64,000 nucleotides of DNA from Vampirovibrio chlorellavorus. GTDB lineage: Bacteria; Cyanobacteriota; Vampirovibrionia; Vampirovibrionales; Vampirovibrionaceae. The DNA lies in the NCBI GenBank assembly GCA_001858525.1, contig LAPX01000007.1:248001-312000 (forward strand). Reading direction: 5' to 3'. The notes under the pieces were generated by a model. That model had not been told where the DNA came from. It saw nothing but the letters and a program-made list of their open reading frames with translations, and ran no database searches. The translations under genes and the position numbers were made by a program. This document shows, one piece after another, positions 15,596-23,783 of the stretch. Positions within the stretch are counted from its first letter, which is position 1; each line of letters begins with the position of its first letter.

Positions 15596-17587
15596 CTAGC
15601 CGACCTGCTGAGGCACTTGGAGCATCTGCTTGCCCTTGGTGGTGATTTCAGCGAGCAGTTGCTCGGCAAACACACTGAGGGACACAGCGCCCAAGTCTCC
15701 TTGGCTGCGGCTACGCACGGCCACCTGGTAGGCTTCCAGTTCCTTATCGCCGATAATCAGCATATACGGAATTTTAGCCAACTGCGCCTGGCGAATCTTG
15801 TGGCCGATGCCTTCGTTGGAGATATCCGTCTTGGCTCGCACCATGTCTGCCCGTAGGGTGGCTTCCACTTGTTGGGCGTATTCCACGTGCCGATCGGAGA
15901 TGGGTAGGATGGCCACCTGTTGCGGGGCTAACCATGAGGGGAAGGCACCGGAGTAATGCTCGATGAGGGTGCCCGCAAAGCGCTCCAGGCTGCCAAAAAT
16001 AGCCCGGTGAATCATGATGGGCCGTTTGGCCTGACCATCCCGGTCGGTGTACTTCAGGTCAAAACGTTCTGGCAAGTTGAAATCCAGCTGCACGGTGGAA
16101 CATTGCCAGGTGCGGCCAATGGCATCCTTCAGCTTGAAGTCGATTTTGGGTCCGTAGAAGGCCCCATCGCCTTCGTTGATGACATAGTTCAGGCCATATT
16201 CTTCCAAGGCTTCTTTCAGCGCTTGCTCAGCCTGATCCCAAATGGCGATATCGCCAATGCACTTTTCAGGACGGGTGGACAGCTCTACTTCAAAGCTCAT
16301 ATCAAACAGCTTTAAGGTGTCATCCACAAAGCGAATGACTTCTACTACTTCGCTGCGAATCTGATCAATGCGGCAGAACAGGTGGGCGTCATCTTGCGTA
16401 AAGCCCCGCACCCGGCTTAGCCCGTGCATGGTGCCGGATTTCTCGTAGCGATACACGGTGCCCAGCTCGCTCAGGCGCAAGGGCAGTTCCCGGTAGCTGC
16501 GAATGCGTCCCTTAAAAATAAGGACGTGCATGGGGCAGTTCATGGGTTTGACGATGTATTCTTGCTCGTCGATTTCCATGGTGTACATGTTTTCCATGTA
16601 GTAGCCGGTGTGGCCAGAGGTGTCCCAGAGATCCCGCTTGGCGATGTGTGGGGTGTAGACCAAATCGTAACCCCTTTTACGGTGCTCCCGACGCCAGTAG
16701 TTTTCCAGTTCTTCCCGCACCGTGGCCAGGTTGGGATGCCATAGAATCAGGCCGGAGCCCACTTCTTCTTCAATGCTAAAAAAGTCGTATTCCTTGGACA
16801 GTTTGCGGTGATCCCGCTTGTCGGCCTCTTCCATCTGGTGCAGGTAAGCGTCAATGTCTTTTTGCTCCCAGAAGGCGGTGGCGTAAACCCGCTGCAACAT
16901 GGGGTTGTTGGCATCGCCACGCCAGTAAGCACCGGCCACGCTGAGGATTTTAAAGGCCTTCAACCAGGATGAATCCGGCAAGTGGGGGCCTTCGCACAGG
17001 TCAAACCAGATGTCAGCGCCCGTTTTGGCATCTTTGTTGATGTACAGGGTACTTTCCGGGGCGTCTTTGTATTTTTCCAGAATTTCGGCTTTATAGCGTT
17101 CCCCGGTGCTCTTAAATTCAGCGATTTTGGCCTCGACATCGGGAATCACATAGCGTTCAAACAGTTGTCCTTCTTTGGCAATGCGCTGCATTTCCGCTTC
17201 AATTTTGGGAAAATCATCGGGACTGAGCTTGTGATTGGGAATGTCTAAATCGTAGTAAAAACCCGTCTCAATGGAAGGGCCGGTAGCGACTTTGGTGCCC
17301 GGCCACAGGGTTTGCACCGCTTGGGCCAGTATATGCGCGGCGGAATGGCGCAGCACATCCAGCGATTCGGCGTCCTTTTTGGTGAGGATGCGCACGGTGT
17401 CCCCATCGTTTAAGGGGGTACGCAGATCTTTGACGGTTCCATTAATGACCGAGGCCATAGCGGCTCTGGCCAGCCCTGCCCCAATGGAGGACGCTAAATC
17501 TTGAACGGTAGCGCCTTGGGGAAGTTGTTTTTCGCTGCCATCAGGAAGTTTGATTTGAATCGTGTTTGTCATGGGAACCATCGCCAT
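15596..17587 (-). CDS. thrS: Threonyl-tRNA synthetase
   Basis: Class II aminoacyl-tRNA synthetase that charges tRNA-Thr, 663 residues at most. Domains in order: TGS (about 8-65), editing domain with HSAAH (about 80), class II catalytic core with zinc-binding MNCPMH, the motif 2 region (RYEKSGTMHGLSRVRGFTQDD) split around its loop, and motif 3 in the segment RPIMIHRAIFGSLERF, then the anticodon-binding domain (VAILPISDRHVEYAQ). Three in-frame ATGs lie close together (17587, 17581 and 17572, the last giving MTNTIQIKLPDG); the shortest fits family N-termini best. A promoter and a leader hairpin lie upstream. Confidence 0.97.
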   Translation of the reverse strand: MAMVPMTNTIQIKLPDGSEKQLPQGATVQDLASSIGAGLARAAMASVINGTVKDLRTPLNDGDTVRILTKKDAESLDVLRHSAAHILAQAVQTLWPGTKVATGPSIETGFYYDLDIPNHKLSPDDFPKIEAEMQRIAKEGQLFERYVIPDVEAKIAEFKSTGERYKAEILEKYKDAPESTLYINKDAKTGADIWFDLCEGPHLPDSSWLKAFKILSVAGAYWRGDANNPMLQRVYATAFWEQKDIDAYLHQMEEADKRDHRKLSKEYDFFSIEEEVGSGLILWHPNLATVREELENYWRREHRKRGYDLVYTPHIAKRDLWDTSGHTGYYMENMYTMEIDEQEYIVKPMNCPMHVLIFKGRIRSYRELPLRLSELGTVYRYEKSGTMHGLSRVRGFTQDDAHLFCRIDQIRSEVVEVIRFVDDTLKLFDMSFEVELSTRPEKCIGDIAIWDQAEQALKEALEEYGLNYVINEGDGAFYGPKIDFKLKDAIGRTWQCSTVQLDFNLPERFDLKYTDRDGQAKRPIMIHRAIFGSLERFAGTLIEHYSGAFPSWLAPQQVAILPISDRHVEYAQQVEATLRADMVRAKTDISNEGIGHKIRQAQLAKIPYMLIIGDKELEAYQVAVRSRSQGDLGAVSLSVFAEQLLAEITTKGKQMLQVPQQVG

Positions 17588-17619
17588 TTCTTGATTATTG
17601 CTTGAGTGGGCTTAGAGAG

Positions 17620-17656
17620 GAGCGATTCGGCAAGAGCCAAGTGGAGGGAATCGCTC
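17620..17656 (-). promoter_or_regulatory. Leader hairpin of thrS
   Basis: GAGCGATTC (17620-17628) and GAATCGCTC (17648-17656) form a perfect 9-bp stem in the thrS 5' leader, with a nested GGC/GCC pairing in the loop. It sits immediately downstream of the predicted transcription start. No T-box sequence is present. Autoregulation by a leader structure, as known for E. coli thrS, is a possibility only. Confidence 0.5.
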
Positions 17657-17666
17657 AGTGTGACCC

Positions 17667-17695
17667 ATTATATGCGCAACAAACAGAAACCCCAA
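17667..17695 (-). promoter_or_regulatory. Sigma-70-type promoter of thrS
   Basis: On the minus strand TTGGGG (17695-17690) and TATAAT (17672-17667) are 17 bases apart. The -10 is a perfect consensus and the -35 matches at its TTG. Transcription would start near 17660, giving a leader of about 75 bases. Confidence 0.55.
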
Positions 17696-17760
17696 ATGAC
17701 AGCGGCCAAAGATAAAGAAAGGATAAATTCCGAATCAGAGAAAAGCCTGTCAGAAGGTGG

Positions 17761-18426
17761 TTATGGGGTGTTTTTCCGGTATTCTTCCAGCCATTTTAAA
17801 AGCCCCTGAGCTTCGAGAGAAGGGTTGGCTCGGACATAATCAGCCGCTGTATGGCCGTCATTATCCTGAGCGCGAATGTCTGCGCCGTTCTCCAGCAAGA
17901 GATTGATCAACGGCAAATCATAGGTGATACACGCGAGCATTAAAGGTGTTTTTCCAAAGCAATCTCGGGCATTAAAATCGACACCAAACAATTTACACAT
18001 CAGGATAATAGTGCGGAGTGTATTGAAGGACTGATCGGCTCGAAACAGTTTTCCACCTGCCAGAACATGAAGCGGTGTCCGCTCACTTTCGTCATCCGCA
18101 GTGTTGAACAGGCTGCTTTGACGCACCACCGAAGTTTGATTTTCAAGGATCTTTTTAATGCCAGGAACATCAGCCTGTTGCATGGCCATTAAAAATTCGA
18201 CCTGGGCTATCTCCCAAGCCCTGTCACTCATTGCTTTCAGGAAACGAGTACGGGGAGTAGGGGTAAATCTGGACAATTCAGACTCAATGCTCTCACCAGA
18301 CTCAATGCTTTCATTAGACTCACTTGCGCCAAAGTAAGGAGACTTTGGCAGAGGCACTTTGGGCCGATTTGTATTGGGTGTTTGGGGTAAACGAATGGGG
18401 CTGTGTCGACTGGAAAACATAATCAT
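17761..18426 (-). CDS. Ankyrin-repeat protein
   Basis: Protein of about 221 residues. The N-terminal 60 residues are Ser/Pro/Glu-rich and include a short internal repeat (ESNESIESGESIESE). The rest forms ankyrin repeats: one around SERTPLHVLA, a clear one at GKTPLMLACITYDLPLINLL with LENGADIRAQDNDG, and a capping repeat HTAADYVRANPSLEA. No signal peptide or catalytic motif. Ankyrin repeats mediate protein binding; in host-associated bacteria they often occur in secreted effectors, but there is no evidence of secretion here. Two ATGs (18426 and 18420) are possible starts. It lies upstream of thrS on the same strand with a 170-base gap that contains the thrS promoter. Confidence 0.72.
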   Translation of the reverse strand: MIMFSSRHSPIRLPQTPNTNRPKVPLPKSPYFGASESNESIESGESIESELSRFTPTPRTRFLKAMSDRAWEIAQVEFLMAMQQADVPGIKKILENQTSVVRQSSLFNTADDESERTPLHVLAGGKLFRADQSFNTLRTIILMCKLFGVDFNARDCFGKTPLMLACITYDLPLINLLLENGADIRAQDNDGHTAADYVRANPSLEAQGLLKWLEEYRKNTP

Positions 18427-18487
18427 AACGTTTTTACTACACTCCTAGGGGCCTAATCGTGGGCGAGAGAGACACAAACAGCGCTGA

Positions 18488-18907
18488 TTAACGAAGTCCC
18501 AGCGTTTGCTTGAGTCCGTCCACCAGTTTGCCAATGATGTCTTTATCTTCATGGGCTTTAATGCGCTTCAGGGCCTCCTGAGCGGTATGATTGGTGGCTT
18601 CAATTTTAGAATCCAGATAGGCGAGCCGGTTGTTCAATTCACCCAGCGATTGCTCCTGAGATTCCAGGCGGCTTTTGACATCACTGCTTTTCAGGGTGTC
18701 GTTCACAGTGGCCAGTTGCCCAGACAGTTGGCTGATTTGGAATTGCTGGTAACCCACCAACAGGACGAGGACCACGACGATGCCCGCAAGGGCATAAGTG
18801 GATTGCTTGCCGAGGCGAATCCCCTGAGTGGAAGAGGAAAACTGGGGGGCTGCCGGATGGGCAAACGGTTTTACGTTGGAAGTGGCAGGGTTTTGAGTAT
18901 CCGTCAT
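18488..18907 (-). CDS. Membrane-anchored coiled-coil protein A
   Basis: Unrecognised protein of 139 residues. A polar N-terminus of about 38 residues precedes one membrane helix (YALAGIVVVLVLLVGY), then a coiled coil (QISQLSGQLATVNDTLK through RLAYLDSKIEATNHTAQEA) and an amphipathic end (IIGKLVDGLKQTLGLR). The ATG at 18907 has AAGGAG at ideal distance. It shares layout and an xYxDSKxxx motif with the gene just upstream (19047-19412), so the two are likely paralogues. Single-pass topology with an extracytoplasmic or cytoplasmic coiled coil; function unknown. Confidence 0.7.
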   Translation of the reverse strand: MTDTQNPATSNVKPFAHPAAPQFSSSTQGIRLGKQSTYALAGIVVVLVLLVGYQQFQISQLSGQLATVNDTLKSSDVKSRLESQEQSLGELNNRLAYLDSKIEATNHTAQEALKRIKAHEDKDIIGKLVDGLKQTLGLR

Positions 18908-19046
18908 AAGGCATCTCCTTGGGGCTAATGGCCGAAGCGAGAAATCCCGTATCAGGCTCACGCATTTACTAAAAAAACAAATCCTAATTTTAAATTGCCG
19001 GATTGTCACGCAAGGTCAAAAAATAATTGCAAGCAAACAGACCTAT

Positions 19047-19412
19047 TTAATGGAAAAGTTGTTGCAGACTGTCTAAAATGCCACCTTCCTGCTTTTGGGG
19101 AGAGGTTTCCTCGCTGTCCCCAGCTTCGACAGCTTCAGTCTCATCACTGTGTGGCAAACGTTCGGTGGTGCTTCGTTTGTCCATGACTTTGGCCACCTTG
19201 CTATCCATATAACCAACCCGGGCATTGATCTGCTCCAGGAGAGACTGGGTTTGCTCATTCTGGGCTTCCAGATCGTGCAAACGATTCAGCAAGTTCAGGT
19301 TTTGGCTATTGAGGATCTTGTACTCGTTGCGCAGTTGTCTGAGTTGTCCTTGCTGATAGACGGTGACCAGGGTGAGCGCTAGAGCCAGCGCAATCACGGC
19401 TTTATTTCGCAT
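19047..19412 (-). CDS. Membrane-anchored coiled-coil protein B
   Basis: Unrecognised protein of 121 residues. An N-terminal hydrophobic helix (AVIALALALTLVTVY) acts as a signal-anchor. Then comes a leucine-heptad coiled coil (LRNEYKILNSQNLNLLNRL through LLEQINARVGYMDSKVAKV), an acidic linker and a C-terminal amphipathic piece (GGILDSLQQLFH). GGAG lies 8 bases before the ATG. It precedes protein A on the same strand with a gap of about 140 bases; both end in a short GxLxxLxQ-type amphipathic helix, suggesting a tandem duplication with divergence. No FtsL/FtsB division-cluster neighbours are present to support a septum role. Confidence 0.68.
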   Translation of the reverse strand: MRNKAVIALALALTLVTVYQQGQLRQLRNEYKILNSQNLNLLNRLHDLEAQNEQTQSLLEQINARVGYMDSKVAKVMDKRSTTERLPHSDETEAVEAGDSEETSPQKQEGGILDSLQQLFH

Positions 19413-19632
19413 GAGGGGGACTCCTTATAAAACGGGGCCACACGGCGGTTTGGGTGGGGTGGGAATAATCGTCCGGGGCATGGGTATATGGCAAATATAG
19501 TGTAGCGGAAATACCACTAACCTGTGGGCCGTTGGCCCGGGCCGATTGGTAGAAGGCGCTGCGTTTTTTCTTGGTTTTCAGGTAAAATGCCCCTGAATCC
19601 GTTTTATTTTGTGAGCGAGAGGCTTTATTTGT

Positions 19633-20595
19633 ATGTCTGCCACCCTGAGTGCCCCGGTAATGCCGGAATATTTAAAAGGCCGCGATTTTTTAACCTTTCT
19701 GGAATACTCCCCAGAAGAATTACAGGAATTATTGACCCTGGCTGCCCAACTCAAGCAGCTTAAGCGCAACCGCATTCCCCACAAATTGCTGGAAGGCCTG
19801 AGTGTGGCCATGTACTTTGAAAAGCCCAGCAACCGTACCCGCGTCAGTTTTGAGGTGGGGATCTACGATCTGGGGGCTCATCCCTTCATGTTGCGTAAGG
19901 ATGAAATCAATCTGGGCGTGCGGGAAACCATTGCCGACACCGCCCGTACCCTGTCCCGTTACGTGGATTGCATTATGATTCGCACCTTTGCCCAAAAGGA
20001 CGTGGAAGAACTGGCCCAGTGGGCGGATGTGCCGGTAATTAATGGCTTGACTGATGATTATCACCCCTGCCAAGTGCTAGCCGATTTATTGACCGTGCAA
20101 GAGCGCTTTGGCAGCTTTAAGGGCCGTAAACTGACCTATGTGGGCGATGGCAATAATATGGCCAACAGCCTGATGCTGGGTTGCGCCATGGTGGGCATGG
20201 ATGTCACTATTGCCAGCCCGTCCGGGTATCAGCCCCAACCCGCCGTGGTAGAAAAGGCCCAAAGCATTGCCGCCCAGAGTGGGGCCACTGTGGCGGTGTC
20301 AGATGATGTGAAGGCGGCGGTGAAAGACGCTTCCGTGGTTTACACCGATGTGTGGGCCAGCATGGGACAGGAAGCCGAAGCCGAGGCCCGTAAGCAGATC
20401 TTTAAGGCCTATCAGGTTAATGCCGAGAATTTGGCGCTGGCTTTGCCGGAGGCCATTGTGCTGCACTGCTTACCGGCCCACCGGGGCGAGGAAATCACCG
20501 CTGAGGTGCTGGAGAAACACGCCGATGTGATTTTTGAGCAGGCCGAAAACCGCCTGCACGCTCAAAAAGCAGTATTGGCGGCTATTGTTCGATAA
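19633..20595 (+). CDS. argF: Ornithine carbamoyltransferase
   Basis: Cytosolic enzyme of arginine synthesis: carbamoyl phosphate plus ornithine gives citrulline. Length 320 fits. The carbamoyl-phosphate loop reads SNRTR (residues 66-70), a variant of the usual STRTR; HPCQ is at 144-147 and the ornithine loop HCLPAHRGEE at about 278. SNRTR occurs in some bacterial OTCs, but acetyl- or succinyl-ornithine specificity cannot be excluded from sequence alone. Single gene; no other arg gene nearby. Confidence 0.93.
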   Translation: MSATLSAPVMPEYLKGRDFLTFLEYSPEELQELLTLAAQLKQLKRNRIPHKLLEGLSVAMYFEKPSNRTRVSFEVGIYDLGAHPFMLRKDEINLGVRETIADTARTLSRYVDCIMIRTFAQKDVEELAQWADVPVINGLTDDYHPCQVLADLLTVQERFGSFKGRKLTYVGDGNNMANSLMLGCAMVGMDVTIASPSGYQPQPAVVEKAQSIAAQSGATVAVSDDVKAAVKDASVVYTDVWASMGQEAEAEARKQIFKAYQVNAENLALALPEAIVLHCLPAHRGEEITAEVLEKHADVIFEQAENRLHAQKAVLAAIVR

Positions 20596-20618
20596 TCCAG
20601 ATTTTTTAAGCTTGAATC

Positions 20619-20642
20619 CCCGTCAGTGAGCGCATTGGCGGG
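20619..20642 (+). terminator. Possible terminator after argF
   Basis: CCCGTCA (20619-20625) can pair with TGGCGGG (20636-20642, one G-T pair), followed by CATTCTTT. A weak T-rich tail makes this tentative. Confidence 0.35.
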
Positions 20643-20811
20643 CATTCTTTACTGTTGTGCTGAGGGGCTTCACTCCTGACATCCACCCCCAGACATAAAC
20701 CCATGGATCAATATTTGGCTCTCTAAAATCTCCACCACATGGCGGTGAAATTGGCAGGATCCTATTTGTTATATTTCATATATAGGCAGAGCGACTCTCT
20801 TGGGGTGAAAC

Positions 20812-20919
20812 ATGATACGCATTCTGGAATTCTTGAAAAAAGCCTGGTTCCCCCGTGTCAGAGACCCTTTTACCAGCACTCGGCTAAGATGGTTGTTTCA
20901 CCATAGTTATCAATACTAA
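20812..20919 (+). CDS. Possible 35-residue basic peptide
   Basis: In the 390-base gap between argF and surE a short frame encodes a peptide starting MIRILEFLKKAWFPRVRD, rich in Arg, Trp and Phe. GGGGTG lies four bases before the ATG and an AT-rich stretch (TTATATTTCATATATA, 20769-20784) precedes it as a possible promoter. No homologue is recognised; it could be chance. The remainder of the gap shows only the weak argF hairpin. Confidence 0.3.
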   Translation: MIRILEFLKKAWFPRVRDPFTSTRLRWLFHHSYQY

Positions 20920-20985
20920 ACCTGCTCTCTATTCTTTTCAGGAACGCACTTCCCTAGAATGGCCGGGCCGTATTACACTAGGGGT

Positions 20986-21759
20986 ATGCTTAAAGTTTTA
21001 ATTTCTAATGATGATGGCATTTATGCCACAGGCCTTCAGACATTGGCCGCCAAATTATCCCAGCATTACGAGGTTTATGTGGTGGCTCCCGATCGGGAGC
21101 GTAGCGCCATGGGCCACGCCCTGACCTTGCACAAGCCTATTCGCATTGACGAAGTGGAAATGAAGTTTCCGGTGGCCAAGGCCTTTTCCACCAGCGGTAC
21201 CCCTAGCGATTGCGTCAAGCTGGCCTTAAATGCCTTGCTGGATGTGAAGATCGACGTGGTGGTCTCTGGCATTAACCATGGCCCCAATTTGGGCTCCGAT
21301 GTCATTTATTCCGGCACGGTCAGCGCGGCGCTGGAAGGGGCCATTCATGGCATTCCCAGTATGGCGGTGTCCTTGGTTAACGGCTCGGACAAGCTGGCTG
21401 ATTTCAATCATGGGGCGGAATTCATCGCCGAATTTTTACCCACAGCCATGAAAGTGGGTATTCCGGCCAAAAGTATTTTGAATGTGAACATCCCGGCGGT
21501 TTCAAAACACCATTTTGCAGGTGTGCAAATTACAGAATTGGGCACCCGCATGTACACCGATAGCTACGAGCGTCGAGTGGATCCCCGTGGTGGGGTTTAC
21601 TACTGGTTGGCCGGGGAAGTCATTGAAACCAGCGAAGCCGAAGGCACCGATGTGGAGGCCATCCGCAACAATATGGTGGCGGTGTCCCCGGTACATTACA
21701 ACTTGTCCAACTACAGCGCCCTCACCTTGCTGAAAGAAAAACTGGACGTTCAGCATTAA
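20986..21759 (+). CDS. surE: 5'/3'-nucleotidase SurE
   Basis: Metal-dependent survival protein/nucleotidase that dephosphorylates nucleoside monophosphates, 257 residues from the chosen start. SNDDG (7-11) supplies the acidic metal ligands, with SGTPSDCVKLAL, SGINHGPNLGSDVIYSGTV and AVSL also typical. The ATG at 20986 (MLKVLISNDDGI) matches family N-termini and follows AGGGG; an in-frame ATG at 20959 would add nine residues without a good ribosome site. A lone gene. Confidence 0.94.
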   Translation: MLKVLISNDDGIYATGLQTLAAKLSQHYEVYVVAPDRERSAMGHALTLHKPIRIDEVEMKFPVAKAFSTSGTPSDCVKLALNALLDVKIDVVVSGINHGPNLGSDVIYSGTVSAALEGAIHGIPSMAVSLVNGSDKLADFNHGAEFIAEFLPTAMKVGIPAKSILNVNIPAVSKHHFAGVQITELGTRMYTDSYERRVDPRGGVYYWLAGEVIETSEAEGTDVEAIRNNMVAVSPVHYNLSNYSALTLLKEKLDVQH

Positions 21760-21921
21760 CCAAAACGAGTTGAATCAAGGGCAAGGCCGCAGGTCGAATT
21801 TTTGCTTGTCCATTCTGCGTTGGAGCATAGGCAGTCCTTGCTGTTTGGGGCACAATAAAGGCTGATCATTTTTATGGCGATACGCTCGTCAGCGTGTGTT
21901 TTTATCAGGAGGAGAGTAGTA

Positions 21922-22737
21922 ATGACCCAATCTCAGGAAGATTTGATGGTGCAATCAGCCCAGCCCATGGCCCGTCGGGAATTTTTAAAGCTGGCCGCGG
22001 CCGTCGGTGGCAGTGCCCTGGCCCTCAGTCAGTTTCGGTTGAATGCTCAAGCTGCCCCCAAAGCCGCCCCAAAAAATTTGCCCGGCAAAGGCATGCCCAA
22101 AGATCACCCCATGCACCCTTATGACGCCAAGGAAGCCATTCAGGCCAAGACCTTCGAGAACCTGTCCACCGTGGAAGGCATCAGCCAAAATCAACTGGAG
22201 CAGCACTTGGGTTTGTACAAAGGGTATGTCGGTAAAATCAACGATATTGAAAACCAGATTAGCGCCATGCAGCCGGATCTGGAGAAAATGAACGCCACCT
22301 ACAGCCCCTATCGGGAATTGCATGCCGAGCAGACCTACGCCCTGAACGGGGTGATTTTGCACGAGTACTACTTTGAAAACATGGGCGGGTCCAAGACTGC
22401 GGCCACTGCCACAGCGTTGGTGCACAAAATTTTCACCCAGGAATTTGGCACCTGGGAGAATTACGTCAATCACCTGCTGGCCGTGGGCAAATCCTCTCGC
22501 GGGTGGGCTTTAACCGGCTACAACATGCGCGATCACCGAGTGCACAACTACGGGCTGGATCTGCACAACCAGGGCGTACCGGTGAATGTGATCCCTTTGT
22601 TGGTGCTGGATGTTTACGAGCATGCCTACATGATCGATTTTGGCACCAAGCGCCCCTCCTATCTACAGGCCTTTATGAACAACGTGAACTGGGCTGTGGT
22701 GGACGCGCGCCTGAAAACCATGATCCTGCATGGGTAA
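21922..22737 (+). CDS. Tat-exported Fe/Mn superoxide dismutase
   Basis: Protein of 271 residues that should detoxify superoxide outside the cytoplasm. A twin-arginine signal (MARREFLKLAAAVGGSALAL, Arg 18-19) precedes an iron/manganese SOD domain. Ligands align with E. coli SodB: His in QLEQHLGLYKGYV, His in ILHEYYFENMGG, and Asp and His in LDVYEHAYMIDFGTKRPSYL. The Lys/Pro-rich linker (about 45-65) separates signal and domain. ATG at 21922 has a strong AGGAGGAGA upstream; a longer in-frame start lies at 21874. The metal (Fe or Mn) is not decided by sequence. Most Fe/Mn SODs are cytosolic, so the Tat signal is notable. It is followed by a clear terminator. Confidence 0.88.
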   Translation: MTQSQEDLMVQSAQPMARREFLKLAAAVGGSALALSQFRLNAQAAPKAAPKNLPGKGMPKDHPMHPYDAKEAIQAKTFENLSTVEGISQNQLEQHLGLYKGYVGKINDIENQISAMQPDLEKMNATYSPYRELHAEQTYALNGVILHEYYFENMGGSKTAATATALVHKIFTQEFGTWENYVNHLLAVGKSSRGWALTGYNMRDHRVHNYGLDLHNQGVPVNVIPLLVLDVYEHAYMIDFGTKRPSYLQAFMNNVNWAVVDARLKTMILHG

Positions 22738-22772
22738 TCTAATTGGATAAAAATTACTGAGCAGAAACCCTA

Positions 22773-22809
22773 TAAACCCCGGCACTTTTTGAGTTTCGGG
22801 GTTTATTTT
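22773..22809 (+). terminator. Rho-independent terminator after the SOD gene
   Basis: TAAACCCCG (22773-22781) and CGGGGTTTA (22797-22805) form a perfect 9-bp stem, followed by TTTT. Confidence 0.8.
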
Positions 22810-22986
22810 CCCCCTCAGTCGCAATTTCACGTTCACGACTTCAATGAGTAAAATCCATCTCTGAATGCGTAAAAGCCTCTCCATAGCGTTGCGTGATCCA
22901 ATCAGAGCCTCCTCCAAACAACCACTTTAATTCTCAAAAATGCACTGTAAAATGAATTAGAGCCCCTTTAAAAGAGAGTAAAGTGT

Positions 22987-23733
22987 ATGACCGTGGAAAC
23001 CCCAGAGCAACTCGCTAAACTACGGAAAATTGGACGAATTGTGGCCCAGACCATTCAGCTTATGGGCAGGCACATTCAACCCGGCATCACCACGCTGGAA
23101 TTGGACGCCATTGGTCGTCAGCACCTGGAATCCCACGGGGCACGCTCCGCACCAGAGCTAATCTACCAGTTCCCCGGTGCCACTTGCATCAGCGTCAATC
23201 ATGAAGTGGCCCACGGTGTACCCGGAGACCAGACCATTAAACCGGGTGATCTGGTGAACATTGACGTTTCTGCAGAGCTGGACGGATACTTTGCCGACAG
23301 CGGTTACACTTTTTTAGTGGAACCCGTCCCTCATCTTAAAAAAAAGGTGGCTCAAACAGCAAAAATGGCTCTGAAGCGGGCTATTTCAGTGGTCAAAGCA
23401 GGCGTACCCCTCAATCAGATTGGCCGAGCCATTGAAAAGACCGCCCAGGAATCGGGTTGCTCTATTATTTTAAACCTGGGGAGCCACGGTGTTGGCACAG
23501 GCTTGCATGAAGAACCCTTTTTCATTCCCCCTTACTTCGATATGGCCGATGATCGGATGCTGGAAGAAGGCATGGTAATCACCATTGAACCCTTTATCTC
23601 CAGTGGCGCCTGGGATGCCGTTCAAGCGGAAGACGGCTGGACGCTGTACACCGCGCCGCACTTTGTGACCGCCCAATACGAACATTCCATGGTCATCACC
23701 CGAACCGGGGTCACGCTGTTAACCGCCGCTTAA
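22987..23733 (+). CDS. map: Methionine aminopeptidase, type I
   Basis: Cytosolic M24A metallopeptidase that removes initiator Met from nascent proteins; 248 residues, the standard type Ia length without N-terminal zinc finger. Dimetal ligands: Asp in NIDVSAEL, Asp in YFADSGYT, His in SHGVGTGLHEEP, Glu in ITIEPF and Glu in QYEHSMVI. The substrate-gating His lies in SVNHEVAHGVPG. ATG at 22987 follows AGAGAG. The context (no rpl/secY cluster) suggests either a relocated housekeeping gene or a second copy. Confidence 0.95.
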   Translation: MTVETPEQLAKLRKIGRIVAQTIQLMGRHIQPGITTLELDAIGRQHLESHGARSAPELIYQFPGATCISVNHEVAHGVPGDQTIKPGDLVNIDVSAELDGYFADSGYTFLVEPVPHLKKKVAQTAKMALKRAISVVKAGVPLNQIGRAIEKTAQESGCSIILNLGSHGVGTGLHEEPFFIPPYFDMADDRMLEEGMVITIEPFISSGAWDAVQAEDGWTLYTAPHFVTAQYEHSMVITRTGVTLLTAA

Positions 23734-23783
23734 CCGGCACCTAAATAGCAGCCTAGGCATTCAACCCGGTTTTTCCAGACTTT

